Assembly: GCF_040564635.1 (NCBI RefSeq)
Contig: NZ_CP159837.1
Coordinates: 5,629,001 to 5,693,000, forward strand
Origin: Planktothricoides raciborskii GIHE-MW2
GTDB lineage: Bacteria > Cyanobacteriota > Cyanobacteriia > Cyanobacteriales > Laspinemataceae
DNA length: 64,000 bases
Direction of reading: 5' to 3'
The notes beneath the pieces were generated by a model. It was not told the DNA's origin and searched no databases. It saw only the letters and a list, made by a program, of their open reading frames with translations. Below are positions 47,132 through 56,580 of the stretch, one piece after another; the first letter of the stretch is position 1; every line of letters begins with the position of its first letter. A program made the position numbers and the translations under genes.

Positions 47132-47558
47132 TTTATTTGATAAGATTTAATTAAGTTTAGGGTTAATTGGAACTTCCAGGTTTTAAAATAAATCAAACAC
47201 CATAAGAGCGGTCAAAGACCATTGATTCCGATCATTGATTCTGGCCATTGAATTTTCTGATGTTTGAACTAAGTAACGACAACAACATTGCTCAAGATAA
47301 CTAGAATGCTTAAGTGTCTATCTGTTCAGCGGTTTTTTTAACCAATTCTGGGATATAACAATTCTCAGAGTTATGAAGTACAAAAAAACTGTCATTCCCG
47401 CGCCAGCGGGAATCCAGAAAACCTCTGTAATTCGCACAATAACCGCTATAAGCACACTAAATAGCAATCATAACACCAGGGAACGAAATCTTAAAGCTTG
47501 ACCTTGTTAATGACTGTTGTACTTTTCACATACCCTGTTTTGTTGGTTTAATTTGATT
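47132..47558. repeat. Gap containing an uninterrupted copy of the element split at 36300-36500
   Basis: The element runs from about TTCAGCGGTTTTT (47326) to AACCGCTATA (47450), with imperfect terminal inversion. Inside are CAGAGTTATGAAGTACAAAA (47366-47385) and a CATTCCCGCGCCAGCGGGAA hairpin. The first of these is the empty-site counterpart of the MITE insertion at 36324-36411. The ends resemble those of the MITE at 15186-15399. No gene is seen. Confidence 0.8.
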
Positions 47559-48068
47559 ATGTTAACTTCTAACTTTTCCCCATTGACTTCTAAATGGTTA
47601 TCTAGATCGCTCCTGGCGGCGATATTGTCCACCATGAGTTGTTTCACTGGTCTAACTCCCAGTATTTCCCTCAAATCTGCGGCTATTTTAGACTTTAATT
47701 CGGCGGCTTTGGCACAACAATCGGCTCCAAGTTTGTCCGCAGCGGAAATTACGAATTATGCGCGATCGCTTTTGGCCATTGAACCATTGCGGCAAGAATA
47801 TTATAATCAGATTAAACAGCGGTTCACAGGTAGGGAAGAAATGCCCCAGATTATTTGCAGCGATCAAGATAGTGTGAATAGGCTGCCAAGAGAAATTCGC
47901 GAATCGGCGATCGACTACTGCCAAAAATCGATTGCAATTGTAGAAAACAATAGCTTAACCATTCAGCGATTTAACCAGATTACTAATTTATTAACCCAGG
48001 ACACGAGAATCCTAGAGCGAATTACTGCGGAATTGCTGCGTTTACAAACCCCGAATTTGTTTCAGTAA
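47559..48068 (+). CDS. DUF4168-type secreted protein
   Basis: From ATG 47559 the protein has an N-terminal hydrophobic stretch (WLSRSLLAAILSTMSCFTG) and export region ending near AALAQQS. A helical domain follows, beginning EITNYARSLLAIEPLRQEYY and containing MPQIICSD and AIDYCQKSIAIVE with two conserved cysteines that may form a disulfide. This matches the cyanobacterial DUF4168-like family; its function is unknown. The last codons and the stop lie within the first copy of a 13-bp tandem repeat (48054-48131), so the C-terminus NLFQ is repeat-encoded. Confidence 0.78.
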   Translation: MLTSNFSPLTSKWLSRSLLAAILSTMSCFTGLTPSISLKSAAILDFNSAALAQQSAPSLSAAEITNYARSLLAIEPLRQEYYNQIKQRFTGREEMPQIICSDQDSVNRLPREIRESAIDYCQKSIAIVENNSLTIQRFNQITNLLTQDTRILERITAELLRLQTPNLFQ

Positions 48069-48131
48069 TTTGTTTCAGTAATTTGTTTCAGTAATTTGTT
48101 TCAGTAATTTGTTTCAGTAATTTGTTTCACT
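48054..48131. repeat. 13-bp tandem repeat starting inside the DUF4168 gene
   Basis: AATTTGTTTCAGT is present six times head to tail (the last copy ends CACT). The first copy encodes the C-terminal residues and the TAA stop of the upstream gene. The other copies fall outside the gene. Confidence 0.95.
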
Positions 48132-48397
48132 AAATTTTATGGGCGATTCTCTCCGGGACAGGGTGGGCAATACTAACCCTGTGGTTGTTGTAGGGGCGCT
48201 TCGGCTTGCGCCCTTGACCCCTGGTTGTCGCCCTTGACCCCTGGGAATCTGTCCTAAATTGAGGGCGCAAGCCGAAGCGCCCCTACATGAAATAACGATT
48301 TTTGGTCATCAAATTTATCACCTTGACAGGGCTGGGTGGGCAATGCTCACCATTTTCTAGTTCCCAGACTACAGCCTGGGAACTAGAAAACGAGAAA
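48069..48397. repeat. Gap with long inverted repeats
   Basis: The arms at 48189-48213 and 48263-48287 are 25-bp perfect complements built on GGGGCGCTTCGGCTTGCGCC. A second hairpin has arms TTTTCTAGTTCCCAG (48354-48368) and its exact complement (48376-48390), just past the stop of the pentapeptide gene. No gene is seen. Confidence 0.88.
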
Positions 48398-48595
48398 TTA
48401 TTCCTTAGTGCTGCCATCGGGCATGGTGGCACCTTTTAACTTAGCACCATTCAACTTAGCCCCCGTTAAATTAGCTTCTTTCAGATTCGCTCCTTCTAAG
48501 TTAGCATTTTCCAAATTTGCCCCACTCAAATTGGCTGAACTCAAATTAGCTTGACTCGAATTAGCGCCGGATAAATTAGCGCCACAAAAATTCAT
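48398..48595 (-). CDS. Pentapeptide-repeat protein, short
   Basis: The 65-aa product is almost entirely A(N/D)LxX pentapeptides (ANLSGANLENANLEGANLKE), which fold as a right-handed beta-helix. The pattern continues upstream of the ATG (WYDLSGQPLTG) until a stop, without another ATG, so the gene may be a truncated piece of a longer protein or may use a non-ATG start. The function of such proteins in cyanobacteria is mostly unknown. A 15-bp perfect hairpin follows the stop. Confidence 0.68.
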   Translation of the reverse strand: MNFCGANLSGANSSQANLSSANLSGANLENANLEGANLKEANLTGAKLNGAKLKGATMPDGSTKE

Positions 48596-48665
48596 TCCCG
48601 TTAAAGGTTGACCACTTAAGTCATACCAATTTTAAAAATTATTGCTACGATTTCGAGGTTAATTT

Positions 48666-48690
48666 GGGCGCAAGCCGAAGCGCCCCTACA
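48666..48690. repeat. Single arm of the GCGCAAGCCGAAGCGCCCCT repeat
   Basis: This is a third local copy of the arm found paired at 48189-48287 and at 8408-8471. Here it stands without a partner arm. Confidence 0.8.
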
Positions 48691-48706
48691 AGCATCTGGC
48701 GATTTA

Positions 48707-48938
48707 TCATTTGGGGCACAGTGCTTGCGCCCCAAATGATGGCATATTTGCATATTTAATTAGAAATGGTATCAGAAGATTGAGTTGTTGCGCTTCTGGC
48801 AGATTTTGACAGCGTTCCGTCAGACTGTCTACCTGTCGTTTCAACCCTGCCACATATTTTTTCAGCAGGGCTTGTTGATCTTCAACCTTTTGCAATATGA
48901 CCGAGAATTGCGACGATTTCTTGTAGTTGATGAGACAT
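48707..48938 (-). pseudogene. Small coiled-coil protein, frameshifted
   Basis: ATG at 48938 gives MSHQLQEIVAILGHIAKG and stops. One base shifted, the sequence continues VEDQQALLKKYVAGLKRQVD and LPEAQQLN in a well-formed coiled coil. The two parts make sense as one protein with a frameshift near 48885-48895. I do not recognise the family. Confidence 0.5.
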
Positions 48939-49003
48939 AGTAATTGATTCGCAAATGTTCTATTTTAATTGTCTCACCGATTGTGCTCCAGTGAGTAGTG
49001 AGT

Positions 49004-49033
49004 AGTAGGGTGGGCAAGGTTTTGCCCATTCTA
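49004..49033. repeat. Hairpin of the GTAGGGTGGGCAA family
   Basis: GTAGGGTGGGCAA and TTGCCCATTCTAC pair with one mismatch. The related perfect palindrome lies at 37380-37404. Confidence 0.7.
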
Positions 49034-49059
49034 CGGATCAAGCTCATAGTTATACTTTT

Positions 49060-49400
49060 GTCTACCATCGACCCTTTGTTAGCGCTAACTCCAGAAGAGT
49101 TTACCCCGCTGCTGCTGCAATTATCCCGCGAAGAACTTATCCCTAGATTTGCCCAAAACTCTTAGCCTTGATCAAGAGCGATCGCGACTGACGACAAAAA
49201 AGCCATCTCGTTTACCAAAAGAAAAGCGCCTCAGATTCAAATCATCTCCACATTAGAATTAGTCAAATATTGAGCTAAAGAACTTAACCCAGATTTAAAG
49301 CAGTTACGTTTAGCCATTGAATTAATTAGAGTAAAAAGTAAATACATCCCCAACAAAAACCACCCTTTATATAGCTGGTGGAAAAAGCACATCGACTGAA
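49060..49400 (+). pseudogene. Coding remnants upstream of the defence island
   Basis: Two stretches read like protein in broken frames. Around 49063-49165 lies IDPLLALTPEEFTPLLLQLS. From about 49222 to 49399 lies IQIISTLELVKY, a TGA, then AKELNPDLKQLRLAIELIRV and NHPLYSWWKKHID before a stop. The second piece looks like a short, conserved-type hypothetical protein with one nonsense codon. Neither has a clear start. Confidence 0.4.
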
Positions 49401-49408
49401 TCAATATT

Positions 49409-49434
49409 CTTTGTGTCCTTTGTGCCTTTGTGGT
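49409..49434. repeat. First arm of the ACCACAAAG repeat family
   Basis: CTTTGTGTCCTTTGTGCCTT and the following TGTGGT form one unpaired arm. It marks the left border of the region in which this family separates genes. Confidence 0.85.
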
Positions 49435-49610
49435 AAAAAAAACCCAATTTTTTCCCCAAAAACTATTGACAAATCCCAAAATACTCGCTAAAATAAAAAA
49501 AATGGTAAAGTGGGAAACTGTGCCGACATATATATAGAGGCCAGAAACCGGGTTTATTCCTATTTTGCTTTTCCCTCTCCCTGTCCGACTTCTGTGGTGA
49601 AACAAAATCA

Positions 49611-52600
49611 ATGGCAAAACTTGAAGACCTCACCCCAAAAACCATCATCAAAGGCATTATCCCCAATCAAAATGTCACGGTGATTAATGCCGAATGGCAT
49701 GGGAATGATGTAGTAGAGTTAACCTACAAAGATATCCAGGGACAACCCCATACACAATTATTATTTAGAGATAGTGAAGCGGATTTAGAAATTGTCACCG
49801 CAGGGCAACCTTGGAGTTTTGATGGGGATGGGGCATTATTTCGCCTAGTTTCTGAAGCCCACCGGATTAATTTAGGCCATCTTTTCGACCCTTTATTGGC
49901 AGTTCATACCTCTTTGGTGGAACCATTGCCCCACCAAATTATCGCTGTCTATGGGGAAATGTTGAACCGACAGCCCTTGCGGTTTTTGTTAGCCGATGAC
50001 CCAGGGGCAGGGAAAACTATTATGGCCGGTTTATTTATTCGCGAGTTATTAATTCGCGGGGATTTACAGCGGTGTTTAATTGTTTGTCCGGGCAGTTTGG
50101 CCGTCCAATGGCAAGATGAGTTAGACCAGAAATTTCATCTGCCTTTTGAGATTTTAACTAAAGAGAAAATTGAAACCTCGCGGACTGGTAATCCTTTGGC
50201 GGAAATTCCCCTGGCGATCGCCCGTTTAGACCAACTCAGTCGCAGCCAAGATTTGCAGATAAAGCTGAAACAAACCGACTGGGATTTAGTCGTAGTCGAT
50301 GAAGCCCATAAAATGTCCGCTTCCTTTTTTGGCGGCGATATTCGGGAAACTAAACGCTATAAATTGGGCAAACTTCTTTCTACCCTGACCCGTCACTTTC
50401 TCCTGATGACCGCTACCCCCCACAACGGCAAAGAAGAAGACTTTCAGCTATTTTTAGCCCTCTTAGACGGCGATCGCTTTGAAGGCAAATTTCGGGATGG
50501 GGTTCATGCTTGCGATACCTCCGACTTAATGCGACGTTTAGTTAAAGAAGACTTATTGAAATTTGACGCCAAACCCCTATTTCCCGAACGGTTAGCCCAT
50601 ACAGTTCAATATAATTTATCTGACTTAGAAGCCCATCTTTATAAACAAGTCACCGACTATGTACGAGAAGAATTTAACCGGGCAGATAATTTAGCCAAAA
50701 AACGCCGAGGGACCGTAGGTTTTGCCTTGACTATTCTGCAACGACGCCTCGCTTCTTCCCCGGAAGCGATTTATCAGTCGATCGCCCGACGGAAAGAACG
50801 CTTACAAACCCGACTCCGCGAAGAAGAATTGCTAAAACGGGGAGAAGAAATTGATGTTCCTGAAGATTGGGAAGAATACTTAGAAGACTTATCTTCCGCA
50901 GAACAAGAAGCCGCAGAAGAAGAATTAGTAGACCAAGCTACTGCCGCAAGAACGATCGCTGAATTACAAGCGGAAATCGATCGCCTCAAAGAATTGGAAA
51001 ACTTAGCCCTGCGGGTTAGAAGGAGTGGTCGCGATCGCAAATGGGAGGAATTATCGCGGGTGATTTCGATGATTTTCTCACCACAAAGACACGAAGAACA
51101 CAAAGAAGAACACCCTTTGTGGTCTTTGTGTCTTTGTGGTTATGCTAAAAAGTTGGTGATTTTTACCGAACACCGAGATACTTTAAATTATCTTTATCAT
51201 CGGATTACTACTTTACTCGGTCGTCCCGAAGCGGTGGTGACAATTCATGGGGGAATGGGTCGAGAAGAACGGAAGAAAGCTGAGGAAGCTTTTAAGCAGG
51301 ATGTTAGGGTTGAGGTGTTAATTGCTACGGACGCTGCGGGGGAAGGGATTAATTTACAGCGGGCACATTTGATGGTGAATTATGATTTGCCCTGGAACCC
51401 CAATCGGTTAGAACAGCGGTTTGGGCGAATTCACCGCATTGGGCAAACCGAGGTTTGTCATTTATGGAATTTGGTCGCAGGGGAAACTCGCGAAGGTGAT
51501 GTTTATCTTTCTCTATTGAAAAAGTTAGAAATAGAACAAAAAGCCCTAGGGGGAAAAGTCTTTGATGTCCTCGGTAAGGCGATCGCCGGTCAGGAGTTGC
51601 GGGAATTGTTAATTGAGGCTATTCGCTATGGCGATCGCCCCGACGTGAAAGCCAAACTCAATCAGGTACTCAGCGATCGCCTAGATCAGAACCGCCTCCA
51701 AGACTTATTAGAAGAACGGGCCTTAGCCCGAGACTCAATGGATGCCAGCAAAGTCCAACGCATTCGGCAGAACATGGAACGGGCCGAAGCCCGCAAACTC
51801 CAACCTTATTTTATCGCCACCTTCTTCTTAGAAGCCTTTCAACACCTGGGGGGAACTATTCGCCAACGGGAACCAAAACGCTATGAAATCACCCATGTCC
51901 CCGCTACTATCCGCAACCGCGATCGCCTAATTGGGCGAAAAAATCCCATCTTGCGGTCCTACGAACGCATTTGCTTTGACAAATCACTCATCAGCATTCC
52001 GGGCAAACCCCTCGCGGAATTCATCTGCCCCGGACACCCACTATTAGACGCCACCCTAGACCTAATCCTAGAAAGACACCGCCAACTCCTCCGCCAAGGA
52101 ACTATTTTAATCGATGAAAACAACCCAGAATCAGAAACTTTCGCCTTAATTTATCTCGAACATTCCATCAAAGACGGACGGGGACAAATCATCTCCAAAC
52201 GGATGCAATATGTAGAAATTCCCTTAGCAGGGGAAAATGAACCACAAAGACACAAAGAACACGAAGGCAGAAACGCCGGATATGCCCCTTACTTAGACTA
52301 TCGACCCATCACCCCACAAGAAATTCCTTTGTGTCCTTTGTGTCTTTGTGGTGAAAATACATCCCAAACCATTGAAACCAAAGCCAAAAACTATGCCATT
52401 CAATACTTAGTCAACCAACATCGCCAGGAAGTATATCAACATAAAAAAGAATTGCTGGATAAAATAACTTATGCCGTCAAAGACCGGCTGACCAAAGAAA
52501 TCAACTATTGGGACTGGCGGGCAGCGGAACTCAAGCAACAGGAACAAGCGGGAAAAGTTAACGCTAAAATAAACTCGGCTAAAGCCCAGCAACGGGCTGA

Positions 52601-53135
52601 TGAATTAGCTGCCAGACTGGAAAAACGCCTAATAGAATTAGAACAAGAAAAGCAAATCATCGCCAGCCCGCCGGTAGTAGTCGGGGGGGCATTAGTAATT
52701 TCCCAGGGACGATTAAACCAACTTCTTGAAAGAGAAAATATCAGCAATAGCCTAGACAAAAAACAAATAGAAATAGCCGCCATAAACGCAGTAATTAACG
52801 CCGAACAAAAACTAGACCATCAACCCCAAGACATTAGCGGGGAAAACCGGGGCTATGACATCGAATCCTTAAATCCCCAAACTAGCAGACTAACATTCAT
52901 CGAAGTCAAAGGCAGAATAGCCGGGGCTACCAATGTCACCATCACCAAAAACGAAATCATCACCGCCTTAAACCAACCGGAACAATATATCCTAGCCCTA
53001 GTAAAAATATCCCCAAAAACCGATCCAGAAATCCGCTATATTGCCCAACCATTTCAAAAAGAACCGGACTTTGGGGTTAATAGCGTAAACTATAATTGGG
53101 CAGACTTATGGAACCGAGGAAAAAACCCTTTGTGA
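49611..53135 (+). CDS. SNF2-type helicase with C-terminal DUF3883
   Basis: This 1174-aa superfamily-2 translocase has the full helicase set. Walker A is DDPGAGKT (about 128-135), DEAH is in VVVDEAHKM (about 225), TATPHNGKEEDF is motif III, and QRFGRIHRIGQ is motif VI. The C-terminus (about 1085-1150) is DUF3883: GYDIESLNPQTSRLTFIEVK, a PD-(D/E)xK-like core often fused to defence helicases. It is the first gene of a plus-strand island with a DUF1156 methylase and a DUF499 ATPase. Repeat sequence lies in frame at 51080-51140 and at 52241-52267/52326-52352. The final NPL and the TGA stop fall in another repeat copy. Confidence 0.9.
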   Translation: MAKLEDLTPKTIIKGIIPNQNVTVINAEWHGNDVVELTYKDIQGQPHTQLLFRDSEADLEIVTAGQPWSFDGDGALFRLVSEAHRINLGHLFDPLLAVHTSLVEPLPHQIIAVYGEMLNRQPLRFLLADDPGAGKTIMAGLFIRELLIRGDLQRCLIVCPGSLAVQWQDELDQKFHLPFEILTKEKIETSRTGNPLAEIPLAIARLDQLSRSQDLQIKLKQTDWDLVVVDEAHKMSASFFGGDIRETKRYKLGKLLSTLTRHFLLMTATPHNGKEEDFQLFLALLDGDRFEGKFRDGVHACDTSDLMRRLVKEDLLKFDAKPLFPERLAHTVQYNLSDLEAHLYKQVTDYVREEFNRADNLAKKRRGTVGFALTILQRRLASSPEAIYQSIARRKERLQTRLREEELLKRGEEIDVPEDWEEYLEDLSSAEQEAAEEELVDQATAARTIAELQAEIDRLKELENLALRVRRSGRDRKWEELSRVISMIFSPQRHEEHKEEHPLWSLCLCGYAKKLVIFTEHRDTLNYLYHRITTLLGRPEAVVTIHGGMGREERKKAEEAFKQDVRVEVLIATDAAGEGINLQRAHLMVNYDLPWNPNRLEQRFGRIHRIGQTEVCHLWNLVAGETREGDVYLSLLKKLEIEQKALGGKVFDVLGKAIAGQELRELLIEAIRYGDRPDVKAKLNQVLSDRLDQNRLQDLLEERALARDSMDASKVQRIRQNMERAEARKLQPYFIATFFLEAFQHLGGTIRQREPKRYEITHVPATIRNRDRLIGRKNPILRSYERICFDKSLISIPGKPLAEFICPGHPLLDATLDLILERHRQLLRQGTILIDENNPESETFALIYLEHSIKDGRGQIISKRMQYVEIPLAGENEPQRHKEHEGRNAGYAPYLDYRPITPQEIPLCPLCLCGENTSQTIETKAKNYAIQYLVNQHRQEVYQHKKELLDKITYAVKDRLTKEINYWDWRAAELKQQEQAGKVNAKINSAKAQQRADELAARLEKRLIELEQEKQIIASPPVVVGGALVISQGRLNQLLERENISNSLDKKQIEIAAINAVINAEQKLDHQPQDISGENRGYDIESLNPQTSRLTFIEVKGRIAGATNVTITKNEIITALNQPEQYILALVKISPKTDPEIRYIAQPFQKEPDFGVNSVNYNWADLWNRGKNPL
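51080..51140. repeat. ACCACAAAG inverted repeat inside the helicase gene
   Basis: A complete hairpin unit lies within the coding frame between two helicase lobes and encodes SPQRHEEHKEEHPLWSLCLC. The frame is kept. Confidence 0.9.
52241..52352. repeat. Second ACCACAAAG inverted pair inside the helicase gene
   Basis: Arms at 52241-52267 and 52326-52352 enclose about 58 bp of coding sequence. They encode PQRHKEHEG and LCPLCLCGE, peptide tags typical of this repeat, and the frame is kept. Confidence 0.9.
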
Positions 53136-53273
53136 ACTTTGTGCCTTTGTGGTAAAATAAAATAGATATAAAACCACAAAGACACAAAGAACACGAAGGA
53201 AATCCCCCTTTGTGAACTTTGTGCCTTCGTGGTGATAAAATATAAAACCACAAAGACACAAAGGACACGAAGG
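53127..53273. repeat. Two ACCACAAAG hairpin units between the helicase and GxxExxY genes
   Basis: Four arms alternate in orientation: 53127-53153, 53173-53199, 53207-53233 and 53247-53273. The first supplies the helicase stop codon. The last ends AAGGACACGAAGG, directly followed by ATG of the next gene, so AAGGA is at ribosome-binding distance. Confidence 0.92.
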
Positions 53274-53657
53274 ATGAGTAGAGAAAGGGCTAATGAATTA
53301 TCGAATATAATTATTGGGGCAGCCATTGAAGTCCATCGAGAATTAGGTCCTGGGTTACTAGAGTCCGCGTATCGAGACTGTTTAGAGTATGAACTAAAAC
53401 AGCGAGGGGTATATGTAGAACGCGAGGTTTTCCAGCCAGTGACTTATAAAGGAATACGACTTGATTGCGGTTATCGTTTAGACTTATTTGTAGAGAACTT
53501 AGTCATTATTGAAATTAAAACCGTAGAAAGTTTACAACCTATCCATACCGCCCAACTACTCACTTATCTTAGATTAAAACAACGTTGGCTAGGTTTACTG
53601 ATTAATTTCAACGTCCCTGTTCTCAGAAACGGCATCAAACGCCTACTCAACGGTTAA
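53274..53657 (+). CDS. GxxExxY protein (PD-(D/E)xK-like)
   Basis: The 127-aa protein contains the family motif GPGLLESAY (GxxExxY) and, further on, [19 protein letters not shown], which fits the D...ExK core of the restriction-endonuclease-like fold. Many genomes carry this family near mobile elements and defence genes; the activity has not been settled. The ATG at 53274 is preceded by repeat-derived AAGGA. The gene is bounded on both sides by repeat arms and could be a passenger in the island and not a core part. Confidence 0.88.
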   Translation: MSRERANELSNIIIGAAIEVHRELGPGLLESAYRDCLEYELKQRGVYVEREVFQPVTYKGIRLDCGYRLDLFVENLVIIEIKTVESLQPIHTAQLLTYLRLKQRWLGLLINFNVPVLRNGIKRLLNG

Positions 53658-53660
53658 CTT

Positions 53661-53686
53661 CTTCGTGTCCTTCGTGTCTTTGTGGT
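53661..53686. repeat. Single repeat arm before the methylase gene
   Basis: CTTCGTGTCCTTCGTGTCTT and the following TGTGGT lie 11 bp before the methylase ATG. Confidence 0.88.
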
Positions 53687-53697
53687 TATCTTATCTT

Positions 53698-56580
53698 ATG
53701 CGTAAAAAACTCATCGAAGTATCCCTCCCCCTGGAAGCCATTAATATGGAGTCAGCCCGGGAAAAGTCTATCCGTCACGGTCATCCCTCAACGTTACATT
53801 TATGGTGGGCACGGCGACCTTTAGCGGCTTGTCGGGCGGTGTTATGGGCTTCTCTTGTAGATGACCCCAGCAGTTGGCCCGATAGATTCCCTACAGAAGA
53901 AGAACAGAACAAAGAACGGGAGAGACTATTTGATATTTTAGGGCGAATTGAAATAGAGACTGATAAGAAAGGGAACAAAAAAGAGACAGTACGCGGGTTA
54001 GTGTCTTGGGATGATATTAAAGATGAGAAGATTATTCATCAAGCCCAAGCAGAAATAGCCCGGTGTTTGGCGTGGGAACGGGGAGAGGAACCGCCCACGA
54101 AACCGGAGGCTGTCCGAGAATATATTGCCAAATATGCGCCACCAGCTTATGACCCGTTTGCCGGGGGTGGGTCTATTCCCTTGGAAGCCCAACGGTTAGG
54201 GCTAGAGGCCCATGCCAGTGATTTAAACCCGGTAGCGGTATTGATCAATAAAGCATTAATTGAAATTCCGCCGAAATTTAAGAATTTGCCGCCGGTGAAT
54301 GGGGAAGATCGGAAGCGGAGTAACTTAGAGTCTTGGAAAGGGGCACAGGGTTTAGCGGCTGATGTGCGATTTTATGGTGGTTGGATGCGGGAAAAGGCGT
54401 TAGAAAAGATTGGGGATTTATATCCTTCGTGTTCTTTGTGTCTTTGTGGTGAAGAAGAAAAAAAATTAACGGTAATTGCTTGGTTGTGGGCCCGGACGGT
54501 GAGATGTCCCAACCCCGCTTGTGGGTGTGAAATGCCTTTGGTGAGGAGTTTTGAACTTTCGACGAAGAAGGGTAAAGAGGCTTGGGTGGAGGTTGAGAAC
54601 CACAAAGACACGAAGGACACGAAGGTTCGGTTTACGGTGAAGACCGGGGAAGGGAAGGCGCCGGAGGGAACGGTGAGTCGCAAGGGGGCGGTTTGTGTGG
54701 CTTGTGGGACTCCGGTAGGGTTGGATTATGTGCGGTTTGAGGGGAAAGCAGGGCGTATGGGTCAGCAGTTGATGGCGATCGTTGCTGAGGGAGATAAGGG
54801 TCGGATTTATTTGTCGCCCACCGAGGAACAGGAAAAGGTTGCTTTTTCCGCTAAACCAACATGGAAACCGGAAACGGAACTCGTTGATAATTCTCGTCAC
54901 ATGACTCCGGTAATTTATGGCATGACCAAACACGCTGATTTATTTACAAATCGTCAATTAGTTGCCCTGACAACGTTTAGTGATTTGGTGAGTGAGGCGA
55001 AAGATCGGGCGATTCAAGATGCGATTTCTGCCGGTTTACCAGATGATAATGTGCCCTTAAGTGACGGCGGTACTGGGGCAAGGGCTTATGGGGAAGCTGT
55101 AGCAACTTATTTGGCTTTTGCTTTAGATAAAAGTGCTGATTATTGGTCAGGTTTATGTAGTTGGCATTCTTCGGGAGAAAAAATGCGTAATACTTTTGGC
55201 CGTCAAGCTATTCCAATGGTTTGGGATTATGCAGAATGTTGTCCTTTTAGTGATTCAAGTGGTAATTGGATGGCTTGCATTGATTGGGTTTGGAAAGTAG
55301 TTGAAAAGTGTTCTTATTTAATTCCTGGAATAGTCAGCCAACACGATGCCACAGCCAGCCATGAAAACGACGAAATCCCCAAATTAATCTCTACAGACCC
55401 GCCATATTATGATGCGGTGCCTTATGCTGACTTATCGGATTTTTTCTATACTTGGCTGCGGGAATCTCTGGGTTCAATTTATCCTAATATTTGCAGCACT
55501 TTATTAGTACCAAAATCTCAAGAAATGGTGGCGGATAAATTTCGGCATGGTAGCCAAGCCAAAGCCAAACAATTTTTTGAGAATAGCTTAATTAAGGTTT
55601 TCAATCGAGTCAATCAAATCAATCATCAAGATTATCCGTTCACAGTTTACTATGCTTTGAAACAAACAGAAACAGACGATGATGATAATGTGGCTTCAAC
55701 GGGTTGGGAAACAATTCTCGAAGGCTTAATGCAGGCTAATTTTAGTATTAACGGGACATGGCCATTAAGAACCGAATTAAGTAACCGTATGAGAGGACAA
55801 GGTTCAAATGCCCTAGCTTCTTCAATTGTCCTAGTCTGTCGCCCCCGACCAAAGAATGCCCCGAAAATTTCCCGCCGCCAATTCCTCAGTGAAATGCAGC
55901 GAGAACTCCCCAAAGCCCTAAAAACCTTACAACAAGGCAACATTGCCCCGGTTGACCTCGCCCAAGCGAGTATTGGCCCTGGCATGGCCATCTATTCTAA
56001 ATATGCCGCTATTCTAGAAAATGACGGCACTGCCTTGCCAGTCCGAACCGCCCTGCAACTAATCAACCAACTCCTCGATCAATTCCTCACCGAACAAGAA
56101 GGGGAATTTGACGCCGACACTCGCTGGGCATTAACTTGGTTTGAACAAAATCAATTTAATGAAGGACTATATGGGGATGCGGAAACTCTTTCCAAAGCCA
56201 AAAATACCAGCATTCAAGGCTTAGTTGCCGCCGGTATTCTCGAAGCCAAAGCGGGTAAAGTCCGCCTCTTACAACGCCAGGAATTACAACCGGATTGGAA
56301 CCCAAAAACTGATGAACGAATGCCGGACTGGGAAATCACCCAACAGCTAATTCACACCTTAGATAAACAGGGAGAAATAGCCACCGCCGAACTCTTATCC
56401 CAACTGGGAGATAAAGCAGAAATTGCCCGCGACTTAGCCTATCGCCTCTATAACCTATGCGACAGAAAAGGCTGGACAAACGAAGCCCTAGCCTATAATA
56501 GTTTAGTCATCGCTTGGCCGGAAATCCAGCGCTTATCCCATCACCAGAAATCTTCCCCCGAACAACTTGGTTTATTGTAA
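53698..56580 (+). CDS. DUF1156 adenine-specific DNA methylase with zinc ribbon (COG1743 type)
   Basis: The 960-aa protein opens with the DUF1156 signature (LIEVSLPLEAINMESAREKS; HPSTLHLWWARRPLAACRAV). Motif I is YDPFAGGGSIPLEAQ (about residue 152), and the catalytic motif IV is TDPPYYDAVPYADLSDFFY (about 564), as in N6-adenine methylases. A zinc ribbon lies between them (CPNPACGCEMP ... CVACG). Partner genes in other genomes are a SNF2 helicase and a DUF499 ATPase, both present here. It probably modifies self DNA in an anti-phage system. Two repeat arms (54424-54450 and 54599-54625) lie in frame on either side of the first half of the zinc ribbon and encode [11 protein letters not shown] and NHKDTKDTK. 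Confidence 0.9.
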   Translation: MRKKLIEVSLPLEAINMESAREKSIRHGHPSTLHLWWARRPLAACRAVLWASLVDDPSSWPDRFPTEEEQNKERERLFDILGRIEIETDKKGNKKETVRGLVSWDDIKDEKIIHQAQAEIARCLAWERGEEPPTKPEAVREYIAKYAPPAYDPFAGGGSIPLEAQRLGLEAHASDLNPVAVLINKALIEIPPKFKNLPPVNGEDRKRSNLESWKGAQGLAADVRFYGGWMREKALEKIGDLYPSCSLCLCGEEEKKLTVIAWLWARTVRCPNPACGCEMPLVRSFELSTKKGKEAWVEVENHKDTKDTKVRFTVKTGEGKAPEGTVSRKGAVCVACGTPVGLDYVRFEGKAGRMGQQLMAIVAEGDKGRIYLSPTEEQEKVAFSAKPTWKPETELVDNSRHMTPVIYGMTKHADLFTNRQLVALTTFSDLVSEAKDRAIQDAISAGLPDDNVPLSDGGTGARAYGEAVATYLAFALDKSADYWSGLCSWHSSGEKMRNTFGRQAIPMVWDYAECCPFSDSSGNWMACIDWVWKVVEKCSYLIPGIVSQHDATASHENDEIPKLISTDPPYYDAVPYADLSDFFYTWLRESLGSIYPNICSTLLVPKSQEMVADKFRHGSQAKAKQFFENSLIKVFNRVNQINHQDYPFTVYYALKQTETDDDDNVASTGWETILEGLMQANFSINGTWPLRTELSNRMRGQGSNALASSIVLVCRPRPKNAPKISRRQFLSEMQRELPKALKTLQQGNIAPVDLAQASIGPGMAIYSKYAAILENDGTALPVRTALQLINQLLDQFLTEQEGEFDADTRWALTWFEQNQFNEGLYGDAETLSKAKNTSIQGLVAAGILEAKAGKVRLLQRQELQPDWNPKTDERMPDWEITQQLIHTLDKQGEIATAELLSQLGDKAEIARDLAYRLYNLCDRKGWTNEALAYNSLVIAWPEIQRLSHHQKSSPEQLGLL
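54424..54625. repeat. Inverted repeat arms inside the methylase gene
   Basis: CCTTCGTGTTCTTTGTGTCT... at 54424-54450 and ACCACAAAGACACGAAGGAC... at 54599-54625 are opposite arms of the family. The 148 bp between them is ordinary methylase sequence. Both arms are read in frame. Confidence 0.9.
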
